NCBI GenBank assembly: GCA_900618795.1
Contig: UYJD01000001.1
Coordinates: forward strand, 1,647,236-1,711,235
DNA from: Cyanodermella asteris
Taxonomy: Eukaryota; Ascomycota; Lecanoromycetes; Ostropales; Stictidaceae
Direction of reading: 5' to 3'
DNA: 64,000 bases
Below are positions 29,998 to 40,548 of the stretch, one piece after another. A program made the translations under genes and the position numbers. Below the pieces are notes generated by a model that saw only the letters and a list, made by a program, of their open reading frames with translations, was not told where the DNA came from and searched no databases. Within the stretch, counting starts at the first letter, position 1. Every line of letters begins with the position of its first letter.

Positions 29998-30980
29998 GAT
30001 GAGATTGATGTACTTGGTTGTGATGCTACCTGGACTCGAATGGACAAGGGGTAGATGGGAGAGCGGGTTATGACAACAGTGGCCAGACCCCTGTCATTTT
30101 GGCTCATGGACAATATATATATATATATAGCTAGATCATGTCCATCGAAACCCCGCTCATGTCGACTGCCTTGCTTCGCGTTGCGACAAACCGGTATGCG
30201 ATTGCGACATCCACCAGGGTCCTGCCTGTGATCTGAAAGAGGGTGTAGGCAAGCTTGAAGCGGGGGAGCAGCCTACCCCTCCGGTATGCCCTCAAATGGT
30301 GCTCACTTCACGTTACACGAATTACTCGGATCGTCCGATACAAGATACAACAATCGGCCAAAGAACAAGTTTCCTTGCGTCTTGGTATGATATTGTGTCG
30401 ATGACAGGGCCGAGGCGGGTGGGTAGAAGTCGTAGCGTACTCGCGGATGATAACGTCTTCAGAGGTCCTTGTTCAACAGCTGATATTCCGACTTATAGTG
30501 ATATCACATCAGGTACGCGAGCGTCAAGTCCCGTAGATACCGACTATTGTATCCCGAAAGGTGGATATGTATGTAGTAAACCACGTAGAAGTTGTAGCAC
30601 TTAACACTCGCACTGGGAAAAAAAAGTGGCACAGCAGAATGCGAGATGATCGATTGCTAGGGTGGGCTTTAGTGAATACACCCGCTATTGAGGATCCCAT
30701 AACAGACAGCTTCAGTCGACCTATCCAGGGGAAGTTAGCGGGTTTTCACGCTTGGCAATTTTGCTGTGCCACTTATTGTTTCCACCACGAGTTACGCCAC
30801 GACTTTTGCCCACTCGCCTCAGGGCGTCGATCGTCATGACCGTCGAGAGAAATGTCGTCACTTCATTTGGGCTGTCGAGTCTTGGCAAACTCAAGCCACA
30901 CATACATCGACCTCAAGTCCCAGTTCGACAAGCTCTTCTGATTCACGCAAATTTGTACAGACGAGTCCAGAATTTCTATC
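29998..30980. promoter_or_regulatory. divergent promoter region, carbonic anhydrase / DUF1295 reductase
   Basis: 983 bp between facing-away starts, with an (AT)n tract at 30113-30129. No convincing coding frame. The final 100 bases before 30981 are pyrimidine-rich, consistent with a leader. Confidence 0.5.
30113..30129. repeat. AT dinucleotide tract
   Basis: About eight AT units in the spacer upstream of the carbonic anhydrase start. It may be a promoter element or neutral microsatellite. Confidence 0.7.
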
Positions 30981-32119
30981 ATGGCGGCGCTTCCAATTTT
31001 ACGGTCGCTTGACGACTGCATCGATTTCAGCAAGACGGTAACTCAGTTTTGGCCACATTTCACCAGCCTCCCGCAAGAGATTATTCGAATTTTGCCCAAC
31101 ACCAATGACTTGATCCTCAAGTACATGGGTACGAACCCATTGATGTTCGGCTTGGGATTCGCTTTGTTCTTGGGCGCGATCTTCACCGTCGCGGCCGAGA
31201 TCAATCGCAACTACTCCCAGGTCGATCGCTTCTGGAGCATCCTGCCAACCGTATACATCGGTCATTTCACCCTATGGGCTCATTTGAACGGCCTGCGCGC
31301 AGAAAGGCTTGACCTTTTGCTTGCTATCAGCACGCTGTGGAGTGTATGTCAATCCCTTTATGATCATCGTGGCCGGTTCTCGCTGACGATCGCAGATTCG
31401 ATTGACGTTCAACTACTGGCGTCGCGGCGGCTATTCGATCGGCTCCGAAGACTACCGCTGGATCATCGTTCAGAACTATATCGGAAAGTTCCTTTTCCAC
31501 ATCTTCAACTTCACCTTCATTGGACCCTACCAATGCGTCCTGCTCTATTCCGTCACCACGCCTGCCTACGTGATGACTCTCTTGGCCAAGCAGAGCAACG
31601 ATGGTCTATATGGCATGGACTACGTCCTCGCTGGGATCATGGTCTTCTTCATTCTTCTTAGCTTCATCGCCGACCAGCAGCAATACAGTAAGCCCCGCAG
31701 CATGCCTGCAACTCAGCCCCACGCTAACGGATGCAGAATTCCAAACTGCCAAGTACAAGTACAAGGATACTGGCAAGCTGACCGAGGGTTATACCAAGGA
31801 GGAATTCGATCGTGGCTTCAACACTCGCGGCCTCTTTGCGCTGAGCAGGCACCCCAATTTTGCTGCTGAGCAGTCTGTCTGGCTGACTTTGTACTGGTGG
31901 TCTTGCAACTTGACTTCTGACAGCCAGTTTTACAACTGGACTGGTATTGGTGTCGTGCTGTACTTGATGCTCTTCCAAGGCAGCACTTGGCTGACTGAAC
32001 TGATTACTGCGGGCAAGTATCCGGAATACAAGGAATATCAACAGCAGGTGGGCATGTTCATTCCGGTTACCGGCAAGGGCTATACGCCTCCTAAAGTGGC
32101 TCAGAAGAAGCTGAAGTAA
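30981..32119 (+). CDS. DUF1295 / steroid 5-alpha-reductase-like membrane protein
   Basis: Three exons (30981-31343, 31396-31687, 31737-32119) give 345 residues. Introns are 52 nt (GTATGT..CGCAG) and 49 nt (GTAAGC, GCTAACGG, TGCAG). Several hydrophobic helices are visible, and the family's signature blocks are present: VDRFWSILPTVY, RLTFNYWRRGGYS (formed across intron 1), ALSRHPNFAAEQSVW and YPEYKEYQQQVGMFIP. The RHPNF..E pattern is the conserved NADPH/lipid-binding part of the DUF1295 and 5-alpha-reductase/ICMT superfamily. It is probably an ER membrane protein acting on a lipid; the substrate is unknown. The C-terminal KKLK could be a dilysine-type ER retrieval signal. Confidence 0.9.
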
Positions 32120-32222
32120 GCAGTCGTCTCCACCGATTGGCGGAAGAGATGGCCGACGGCATAGTCGCATCGCCAGCGACGATTCATCTTGTGCATGGCG
32201 AGTGGCGTGTTCTGCAAAAGCA

Positions 32223-33307
32223 ATGCATTCATCCTTCTTACAGACGTCTAGTCAGAAAATTGCTTTCGTGCTCGGCGTCCATTCGCGTGTTTCGAATGAC
32301 TTCTCAGACAGCCCGCTGTCACTGAGACCGCTCGTCAAACATCCAAGCTGTCCTTCTCCACGGTGTGACAAAGGTCAAAGAGAGTGTTGTGAGGGACTGC
32401 CGCATAGTTGCCTTTACCGAAACTGTGAGACACAGACAGGTGAAATTCATGAGTTGCCCGAGGATCGATTGACCGCTCTCATCAAGTTGCTCTCAAAGGT
32501 CGCACCATACGAAGTTCTCAGAGAGCTAAAAGACAACCTTCCGAAGGTGATATCAAATGTAATCAGATTCAGAAACATTGCAGATGGTCTCTCGGAGAAT
32601 CTGAAGCGCATCTTGTTAAACAGATTGCTCCGTTTGCTTAGGAAAGCATCAAGCACCGTACTGGATCTCGCCCAGGATGAAATTCTTCGGATCTTGTCGG
32701 AGAGTTTGACGAGAGTAGACATAGCGATCTCTTTATGCGAGGCTCAAATCGATTATCCAGCGAGCACTGAAAGCACTCATCTCAGATACACTGTCGAAAT
32801 CCAAGGCGGATTCTCACCTAGTCCTCGTGTGGATCGTGGAAAGAAGACTGTTATTTCAATAGCGACCTTGCCATACATTGCTACCGACATAGTATCTCCT
32901 CAAAGCTATGTCTACACTCTTGGGATTGAGCATCGTCACGATTCTGGTGCGTACGAGCTCTTCCAATTGTGGAAGACCGATGCAACAAAGAGCCAAGAGA
33001 CCGTCTCGAGCGCGGAAAACAAGGCAGTCGATTAAACAGCTGGTCTTGCGAGCCGACGGACCTTGTTTGTTTGCGAGGACGGGAAATGGGCCTTGCCAGT
33101 CAACGTCTCTTTGATGCCCCAGTCACGGCGCCAGGAGAGCCCAAGTTTGCGATCGTTCACGGATGCGATCTACCCATGATTCTTCAGGAAGTTAATCGAG
33201 ACGGAAAGGTGTATCAAGTCGTTTCCGACGCCTGCGTCAAGGAGGCCATGCACGGCGAGCTCGCGACCTGGGCCGAAGATGAAGCTGATATTCTCACATT
33301 CATCTAA
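32223..33307 (+). pseudogene. HET-like C-terminal fragment with a broken frame
   Basis: Two frames lie end to end. The first, open from ATG 32223 to 33035, encodes leucine-rich amphipathic helices of unknown family. A GTGCGT..AACAG intron (32947-33039) would bypass its stop and lead into RRTLFVCEDGK. One base off, the next frame reads MGLASQRL, then VHGCDLPMIL and a YQVVSDACVKEAMHGE ending, which resembles the C-terminal part of fungal heterokaryon-incompatibility (HET) proteins (a gly-rich PG.. / YVHGIMDGE-type end). The frames meet at an AAA run (33084-33086). No HET domain is present upstream. Either this is a truncated, decayed HET gene or the assembly lost one A. The family assignment rests on a short pattern and is tentative. 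Confidence 0.35.
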
Positions 33308-33446
33308 GGAACGGTCATCCCCGAGACCCAACGACAGCGAGATTGACTCTAGCAGAGAAACCATGAAGAGTCTTGCTCTTGCGACCACTTGGGCTTCCTC
33401 ACGATTCCATGTCTTCCTCTCCCTTCCTCTTCTACTCGCACACATC

Positions 33447-34877
33447 TCACGTCTTCCTCATCAACCTCGCAACGACAAGCCACCGCTTCCTCTCCCCAAC
33501 ATCCTCTCCACTTAATCCCCCATTCTCAACAGCATCCCCATCCAAGCCTCTGACCTCAACCCATCCCCTTTCCCTCAAAGCCGTGTCGACCTCAAACCGA
33601 TCTTCAACCACCAACTTCCCCTGCCTCTCGACCTCCTCAAAGAAACTCGCAACCCTCTCCCTTCCCGTGTGGAACCCCGCCACGACCCACACTCTCGCCT
33701 TCGGATCGTCCAGGGACAGGAAATGATGCATGCTTTTGGCGAGGTTCTCGTGCTGAGAGGCCATCCAGAGGGTATCCGCAGCTATGATGCGTGTGAAAGA
33801 TTGGGCGTTGGATCTTGCGAAGGGGGTCGTGAGCTGACCCCAGGCGTGAGGTTCGACGGAGACGGAACAGGGTGATGAGGATGAGCTGGGTTCTCTGCCC
33901 GGTGGATGAGAGCCTGGTATTGCCTTGCAGGCTTGAGATGTGTTTGACCAGAGAGCTTTGTTGTATGTCATGTTCGTGCGAATTGGCTCTAAAATTTGAT
34001 CATCGGGATAATCGGTTATGACCACGCGAGATGCACCTGCAGCAGCGGCCGTGATGCCTGCAAGTCCAGAACCTGTCAGGCTCACGGTCAGCACATATGG
34101 TCTACTCGGCGCGATTTCATTGTAGAATTCGGTCTCACAATGCAATTGGTTCAATACGCAACGCAAAATCAACGTAGACTCGTACATACCAGCTCCCAAT
34201 TCAAGCACGCTCTCCCCCTCAACTCCCCACTCCCACCGTCCCAACCGTCCCTCAGCATACCTTCCCCGAAATTCCCTCTCCTCCCCTTCCTCCTCCTCCT
34301 CCCTCGTCCCATCACCTCCCCGTCCCCTACGCACCTCTGCCAGCCCTTTCCTCCTGCCAAACGACTCCCCAACCATCTCCGCCACCAAGACCCCCGCATT
34401 CCACAGATAATGCGCGAAAAGCCTCCGTCCCTCCTCCCCGACCGGGTCCGCCAACCGGAGCCTAACCTCCCCGAAAACTCTCGACCGATACGCGACGCCG
34501 GCGCCCGGGTTTCCGTGCATGTTCTGGGCGTCGTCGGGGAAGAGGGTGCCGAGGGCGGACGTGAAGATGTCTTCGGGGTCACCTTCGTCCTCGACCTCTT
34601 CGACGTCCTGGTCGGCTTCGACAGCTCGAGTGTCGCTATCGGGGGAGGTCGGCTCGAGGCTGCGGGAGGCAGATGCGTTGAGGGTCGGGAGCATGCGGAC
34701 GAGAGAGGTGAGAAGCATGGAGTCTGATATGTGTGCGTTTCTTGCCAAGGTGAGAACGAATCGGAGAAGGGGGTTCAAGGTTCTGAAATTGTCGTCACTG
34801 TGATATGCGTTTGTGGAAATTTCGTTGCGGTCGAATATGGGGGGCTGAGCTTGGGAGGTTCTCTGTGCTCGGTCCAA
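33447..34877 (-). CDS. family-16 methyltransferase (EFM7/NNT1-like)
   Basis: Two exons, 34877-34190 and 34072-33447, give 437 residues. The 117-nt intron (GTATGT donor, TGACAG acceptor) is exactly 39 codons and stays open, so an unspliced frame of 476 residues exists; splicing rebuilds SAM motif I as LELGAGSGLAGI, which the intron otherwise interrupts. Other family marks are HYLWNAGV upstream, VVITDYPD (motif II) and the AADTLWM block. Yeast Efm7/Nnt1 methylates the N-terminus and Lys3 of eEF1A and affects nicotinamide-dependent silencing. The acidic stretch near residue 95 and an Arg/Glu-rich insert before motif I are extra relative to yeast. Confidence 0.88.
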   Translation of the reverse strand: MDRAQRTSQAQPPIFDRNEISTNAYHSDDNFRTLNPLLRFVLTLARNAHISDSMLLTSLVRMLPTLNASASRSLEPTSPDSDTRAVEADQDVEEVEDEGDPEDIFTSALGTLFPDDAQNMHGNPGAGVAYRSRVFGEVRLRLADPVGEEGRRLFAHYLWNAGVLVAEMVGESFGRRKGLAEVRRGRGGDGTREEEEEGEEREFRGRYAEGRLGRWEWGVEGESVLELGAGMYESTLILRCVLNQLHCETEFYNEIAPSRPYVLTVSLTGSGLAGITAAAAGASRVVITDYPDDQILEPIRTNMTYNKALWSNTSQACKAIPGSHPPGREPSSSSSPCSVSVEPHAWGQLTTPFARSNAQSFTRIIAADTLWMASQHENLAKSMHHFLSLDDPKARVWVVAGFHTGRERVASFFEEVERQGKLVVEDRFEVDTALRERGWVEVRGLDGDAVENGGLSGEDVGERKRWLVVARLMRKT

Positions 34878-35689
34878 TGGGAACTTGATGGCGAGGCCGG
34901 GTTCAAGTTAAAAAAAATAGAAAAAAAGACACAGGGCAGTGTATAGGCCGATCAGCTCATCAGGAGAAAGGTCGGTGGCCCTTTTCTCCATACATGCCAA
35001 AAAATTCAGCTTACGAGTCGTTGGGCACCAAAATTGACGATGCGGAGTGAGAGTTCTGAGTCGAAGTTAGCAGCTTTCCCCACCTTCATGGAGGAATCAG
35101 TATAGCCACATTCAATTGTCGGCCAGTTCTTCGTGCAACTCATTTTGTGACATCGCGCTTAAATCATTCTACCCGCCTACTGACCTCCTGCACTGAAGTT
35201 TTGATTCAATAGTTGAAGTAAAATCGCAGCGCTGCTTTAGAAAAAACTTCACCCATCACAGCACAATCATTTCAAATAGGTGGAAATTTTGATTCATTTC
35301 ATTTGCATTCAAATTGCACGTTCATGGTCGTGCATGAGAGCGTCTCAGTGCGAGATCAATGTCTCGTTGAAGCTCATGATCTGGGGTATTAAACTGCGTT
35401 AGACCACAAGCCGGGGTCGTTGCCCTCTTTTGTAACTGTCCTAGTGCGGCAGACGTGGCTGTGAAGTAAAAGAAGAAAGCCACCCCGCATGAAATGCAAG
35501 CCTGAATGTGGTGCTCGCCATTCCAACAGCTGCGCGTAATGGCCGTGATGCTTTTTCAGAAAAGCAGCAAAAGTCTCGTAAATGCCTCCAAGCTTTTTCC
35601 TTCACCAACTTTCAAGTGCAAGACGTGACCATCGTTAGAAGTATTACAGCGAATTACCACAATTACATCCCCTGGTTGCTCTCTCTTGT
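34878..35689. other. spacer upstream of the methyltransferase, no gene seen
   Basis: An AT-rich interval (especially 35140-35350) without a supported frame. It contains the methyltransferase promoter and the 3' UTR of the next gene. Confidence 0.5.
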
Positions 35690-37375
35690 TTAGATTGCTT
35701 CGGAGAATCGACTGTGTCTGCTGCCGTCCCAGCTGGGTCGCGAACGACCTAGTCCATCGACGACGTGGCCAGGGCGACGCGGAGGTACCGCTGGGGCGGG
35801 ATTGCTGGCACCAGTGATGACCGGAGTGCGGACCGGGCCTTGGTGGACGGTGAGGGTCTCGTTGATGTCTGGAGTCGGACTGCGAATGCCATCGCTGGAC
35901 TCGCTGCCTGGACTGCTGGAGAACGCCTGAAGCGCGCGATCTGCTTGCCTGTTTGGTGTGGCAAAGGGGTTGCCCGTGCGCGGAGCGTCATAGATTGAGC
36001 TTCCACGATTGCTGGGTGGGCCGTGAGCTGCGATTGACGAGTCAGATGGCGCCGGCTGCATGTTGCGTGAACGAACAGCGGCAGCAGATGCTTCACCATC
36101 CTCGAAAGGATTGGTGTTGTATTGCTGGCTATTGCTGTCGCGGAAGAACGAGGTGCCGGACAGGTCACTTTCTCGGTTGTGTCCATACGCAACGGGAGGT
36201 GGGACAAGCGAGTCGGGACGTCCAGCTGGCTCGCCATAGCCATCGCCACCAGACTGCAACACGCTCGTGAGTTTGCGACCGCCGAGCTTTTGGAAGCCAC
36301 GTTCCGCAGGGGCAGCGGCGCCCGCAGTCGACGAAGTTGCTGCAGTCTGTGTGCTGGCAGGGCGGAACCGATTTACAGCCGCGGCAAGGGGGGTCAACGA
36401 CGAACGCTGGGTCATCGATGGGGACGAGCCCGCCCCTGCTGCACGTGCAGTATTGCCTTCCTCGTCCGCAGGAGCTCCAATAAGACGCTGGCCACGGTCC
36501 TGACGCTTCCGCCAATATCGAAGTAGGACGAAGAGTATCATAACAAGCAACGCAGCTCCTGCCACGCCACCAACAACGCCCCCAGCAATGGTACCAGGCG
36601 GGGTATTGGCATCGCTTGCACTGGCATCAGCAGTCGGTTGAGAGCCTGTGGAGCTGGTTGGTACGCCAGCCCCTCCGCCAAACACGCCGCCACCGCCGCC
36701 AGTTGTTGACGCAGATGTAGAAGCAAAGGACGACGTCGATGTTGCAAAGGAAGTGAAACTTGTAGAAGCTGAAGAGGAGTTCGACATGCCGGAGAAGGCC
36801 GTAGATGAGGAAGAATTGGAGTAAGCTCCGGCGAGCGTGGATGATGTGCCATTGTAGCTGGTTGCTACTCCGACATTGAACATCATCGACGTCTGTGAAG
36901 CTGCTATATGTGTTAACGACCACCAAAACCAGTTGAAGCTGGGAAACTTACAGGAAGACATGTTGCTATTGAGGCCAGTCATGCTGGGCGTGAGGGACGA
37001 TGCAGTAGCTGCAGCAGTCGGAGCAGGTGTCGAAGATGCAGCTGCTGGAGTAGTCGACAAGCTCCCTGTTGGCTCTCCTCCGGGGATAAAAGATGAAAGA
37101 GTGAGAAGGCCAAAGCCCGGCAGACTGGCGGTTGTCGGCTCGTTGGGTATGCTTGCAAGAAGGACATCACCGGCTGTCGTTCCACCACTCACCACGATCA
37201 CGTCCAAAGCAGTCTGTACGGGCCCCTGGCGCTTCTCCATAGGCTCCCTTTTCCGCTTGAGGTTGCGATGGATGTGACTGTGTGCATGCTTAGGACGGAG
37301 AGGCGGGAGTCCAACTTGGAGGTTGGCATTGTCGTCGCCTTGTGCGGAGCCAGAGGTTATTACGTCGCCGTCCAT
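35690..37375 (-). CDS. Ser/Thr-rich single-pass membrane protein
   Basis: An open frame of 561 residues from ATG 37375 with a probable intron inside: GTAAGT donor at 36951, a GTTAAC branch and a tandem TAGCAG acceptor (ending 36904 or 36901), removing 16 or 17 codons in frame. The order is a basic N-terminus (RNLKRKREPMEKRQ), a Ser/Thr/Ala-rich region likely to be O-glycosylated, a Gly-rich hydrophobic segment (GVAGAALLVMILFVLL) followed by RYWRKRQ, and a disordered cytoplasmic tail with many Ser and Pro. This is the layout of Wsc/Mid2-like wall sensors and related fungal membrane proteins, but there is no WSC domain and no N-terminal signal peptide in this model, so an upstream exon may be missing. 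Function unknown. Confidence 0.7.
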   Translation of the reverse strand: MDGDVITSGSAQGDDNANLQVGLPPLRPKHAHSHIHRNLKRKREPMEKRQGPVQTALDVIVVSGGTTAGDVLLASIPNEPTTASLPGFGLLTLSSFIPGGEPTGSLSTTPAAASSTPAPTAAATASSLTPSMTGLNSNMSSCKFPSFNWFWWSLTHIAASQTSMMFNVGVATSYNGTSSTLAGAYSNSSSSTAFSGMSNSSSASTSFTSFATSTSSFASTSASTTGGGGGVFGGGAGVPTSSTGSQPTADASASDANTPPGTIAGGVVGGVAGAALLVMILFVLLRYWRKRQDRGQRLIGAPADEEGNTARAAGAGSSPSMTQRSSLTPLAAAVNRFRPASTQTAATSSTAGAAAPAERGFQKLGGRKLTSVLQSGGDGYGEPAGRPDSLVPPPVAYGHNRESDLSGTSFFRDSNSQQYNTNPFEDGEASAAAVRSRNMQPAPSDSSIAAHGPPSNRGSSIYDAPRTGNPFATPNRQADRALQAFSSSPGSESSDGIRSPTPDINETLTVHQGPVRTPVITGASNPAPAVPPRRPGHVVDGLGRSRPSWDGSRHSRFSEAI

Positions 37376-38399
37376 GGTTTATGAAATCGCAACCGCGGGG
37401 TGGAAACGCTAAGAAGGAAAATACCCCTCTCGCGATTGCAACTATCCAGTCCAGTCTCTATTCTTAGAAGGCCGTTTATGCTGTTTAATGGTATTTGGTT
37501 CGAAGAGTAAATGAGAAACGAAATGGGAATGCCGTGAAGTGCGGTCGAAGATGGCTGGGAGTGAATTCGACAGGTCAAAGCCGCCGGTCTCAAGGGGGAA
37601 GTGACCAAGCTGGGTAAAAGCCTCTGGTGTTTGCTATGTGCGGGTTCAGCAGGAAAAGGAGCGACAAGTCGATTTGGTGTGCGATTAACTCTTTCGCGAG
37701 TGAAGCAGGGTGTGGTTGCAATTGAGGATGGTGTTTTGTACTGTGTGCAAGACGGCGACGTAGTGAGCGACTCGATTGGCCAAAGGAATGGACGGTCAGA
37801 AGCTCTATCTGACCACGGCGCGAGAGGGTTAAGCTGTAGAAAATGTCAGTGCTCTGTGGACTTTCGCGTTGGTAGTGGTGTTTCGTGGACGTACCAGTTG
37901 GACGAGATGGCATCACTGAAGAGCGCGAAACCCTTGGTGGATTGAGTGAGCTAAGCTGGTCTGCGATGCACGACGAGTGTCGAGGCGACGAAGGGGCACG
38001 CGCCGGCCGTGGTTGGTGAAGAGTCAGTGATTGTGCTGTTGTTGAGGCTCAGGTTGGCGGACGATTTCCAGAATCCAGCAGTCGCAATTGTTCGACGCCT
38101 CCTCCTTCGCCAGTAACCTCTTTGACTAGACTGGAAGCGTGGCAGTCTATCTCTCGGGCAGAGAGCGCAGGCGTGGCCTGCCTCTTGCTTTCAGGTGTCC
38201 GTCCAGCAGCGGGATATCCGTGAGGTGGAGAAGAAGAAGCGCAGGTAAGCAAAGCAACACGGCGCACAGCAAACAGGCGCAGGCGGCGGCGGCGGCGCAC
38301 GGCAGCAAAGCGACCGCTGAGCTAAACTCTCACTTCACCTTCACCTGCACCAGAAACATTCTCTCCCACACACACGCACCCACTTACACTACCCATCTC
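37376..38399. other. spacer, no gene seen
   Basis: It has the promoter of the minus-strand membrane protein at its left end. Frames here are short and overlapping, and no family is recognised. A compositionally simple GCAGGCGGCGGC-type stretch lies near 38280-38300. Confidence 0.45.
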
Positions 38400-39950
38400 C
38401 TCTACAACGCTGACCATGCTTTTTTCCTTCGCGCCTGTTCCTGTTCCTGTTTCTGCTGCACCATCTGTCCCCGGTCCTAGTCGATCTGTGTCCCCCGTCC
38501 CCTATCTACACGTCCACCGTCTTCAGTGCTCAATCCAGCCCATCCACCTCGACGAGTCGACGTCTCGAACAAGCTCTCGACCATGGCGATCACCAATGGG
38601 CCAGGCAGCTCACATCTTGCGGCACCGTCTGCTTCGGTGCAGCCAATTTCACGATGCCACCGTGAGCGTGTTTCATTGGCTGCATCCGGCCGCCATGCGC
38701 GCCGCCGTTCCTGACTAGCCATCTTTCTCCCGCCGCCGCCGTCCCTGTCGAATCAGACAATAGGAGAACCACCATCTTCCACTGCGATCATGCTGATCTT
38801 TCGTCGAATGCCACATCTCCAGCCGAGCGTCCTTGTCCTATTGGTCGATCGCTACCTCACCTCCCGATCATGATGCTCTCGTCGTTCCGGATCGCACACC
38901 ATACGGCAGTCCACATATACATCTCCCCTTTCTTCTCCTGAACAAACTCCTCCAACGGCCTCGTCGATGTAAGCTGAGTTTGCTGAGTAGCTACCAGCGT
39001 CGAGTTGCGAGTTGCTGCTCGACCGCAAACTGGGCCTTGGCGTTGACTGGGGTAATCGTGGTCGAGGCATGGGGATTGGTCCTTGCTGAGACAACGAGCA
39101 CGACATTGCAAGGTCTTTGCATGATGAGCCGTCTCCTCTACCTTCTCTGCAATCCAAGACGCTGTTTCCCGTGCACGATGGCACCCACTATGCAGTCTGC
39201 AGTGCCGCTCTCGGATCCCGACACGGCTACGACGCTGGCAGTCCGGCCTACAGTGTCACTGGATCTCGCCTTGAATGATCTGGTGATAGAGCAGTCAGAC
39301 GAATCGCTTCGGCATACGCTTCGGAGTCTGTACTCTTGACACGACAGCGTTACGTGCAGAACGTGTCCTCTTCCACAGGAATAATCTCGAATCGCGATTC
39401 TGCGATGCTTTATCATGGCTCGTGAGCTTTGTGGCTCCGTGGACCTGCAGTTCGATGGGACTGGCTGCGTACAGCCGCGTACCCACATGCATCCTTGATC
39501 CCTGTCCGGCGCTGTGCGACACGGAAAGACAGGAAAGCAACGTCTTTTCTCCTCCACTCCAGCCCCTGTAACATTTGTCCTGCTTTCCGACTTGTCGGCT
39601 AAACCCATCATTACAACAGTCGCAACTGAGCAAGGACCAAACATCGCAGCAACCGTCAGTCTGCGACGGGTTTGCTGTTGATCCGAGCGAATACTTCTCT
39701 CCCAAATCTACGGAATCTTCGTCTGTACGATTTGCCAGCGGCAACAATTTTTCGATAAGCCCTGCACAGACGTCCGGATGCAGACCGGATGGAGTTCGAG
39801 TGGAAACTCACGATAATCGACTCTCCACAGCTGTGCGCAATTGCAGCGATAGACGCTCTTCGTATCAAGGTTACGAACTTATGATGCCCTTCAGCCGTGA
39901 ATCCAGACCCTGTGGCATTTTGGTGGCTGCTGAAACGGACCAGTAACGCT
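38400..39950 (+). other. probable plus-strand gene, exon structure unresolved
   Basis: Evidence for a transcript: a C/T-rich leader-like stretch (38340-38580), a strong start context at 38583 (CGACC-ATGGCG), and consensus donors at 38662 (GTGAGC) and 38969 (GTAAGC). Segments with protein-like composition follow, including SSPEQTPP before the second donor, a 62-codon piece after 39088 (with HDGTHYAVCSAALG), and a 123-codon frame at 39575-39946. I could not join them into one frame: in-frame stops interrupt every combination tried. It may be a multi-exon gene encoding a low-complexity protein, a decayed gene, or a long leader. No family is recognised. Confidence 0.3.
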
Positions 39951-40548
39951 GCTCAGCCGCCACTTTGGTAAGCGTTTCAGAGGGTCTGAGCTTGCCAACG
40001 GAGTCTCGGCGCGCTGACGTCCACGGCCAGTTTCATGAACATGCATTTTGATCTGGTCATCTTCACGGACTTCACCCTCACATCGAAGAAATGGTGCAGA
40101 AGAAATCGACGTTGGCGTTGCTATCAATTTTATCGCGTCGGATGGATAGACAAACACTCACCGCGTACATCGAACTGCGTATTTGCTGCGAGTCCCATAA
40201 AGTTTCTTGTCTGCAGCGGTTTTTGTAGCCAATTTAAAACCTGAATGAAAGGCACCTGCTGGACTGGGACCACCTGCTCGGCGGATCAAAGTCTCTGCTA
40301 GTGTCATTTTTTGAAAGCACACTTTTCAAAAGATCTTCGACGAGAATGTGACGGATAATATATATTTCCATTGAAAGCAATCATCTGCTTCTAGCACATA
40401 GGGCTTGACGGGAGCTGTAACGCAATAAAAAGGGCGCAAAGTCCTCGAAGTAAAGCATACGAAGGTTTGTGGGTTCGAAAGCCTGATGTTCCGTTGTACG
40501 AGAATCACCATGCGTATGTCCTGGAACTTGTGGGCGCCGTGGCATCTC
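39951..40548. other. spacer at the 3' end of the ING gene, no gene seen
   Basis: No supported coding frame; it contains the 3' UTR of the minus-strand ING-family gene. Confidence 0.5.

Noticed and set aside
33447-34877. Methyltransferase as one uninterrupted 476-residue protein
   Set aside because: Reading through splits SAM motif I; removing the 117-nt GT..AG segment restores it exactly.
40455-40480. GGTTCGAA-like box suggesting a tRNA
   Set aside because: No matching A box, acceptor stem or anticodon arm could be formed around it.
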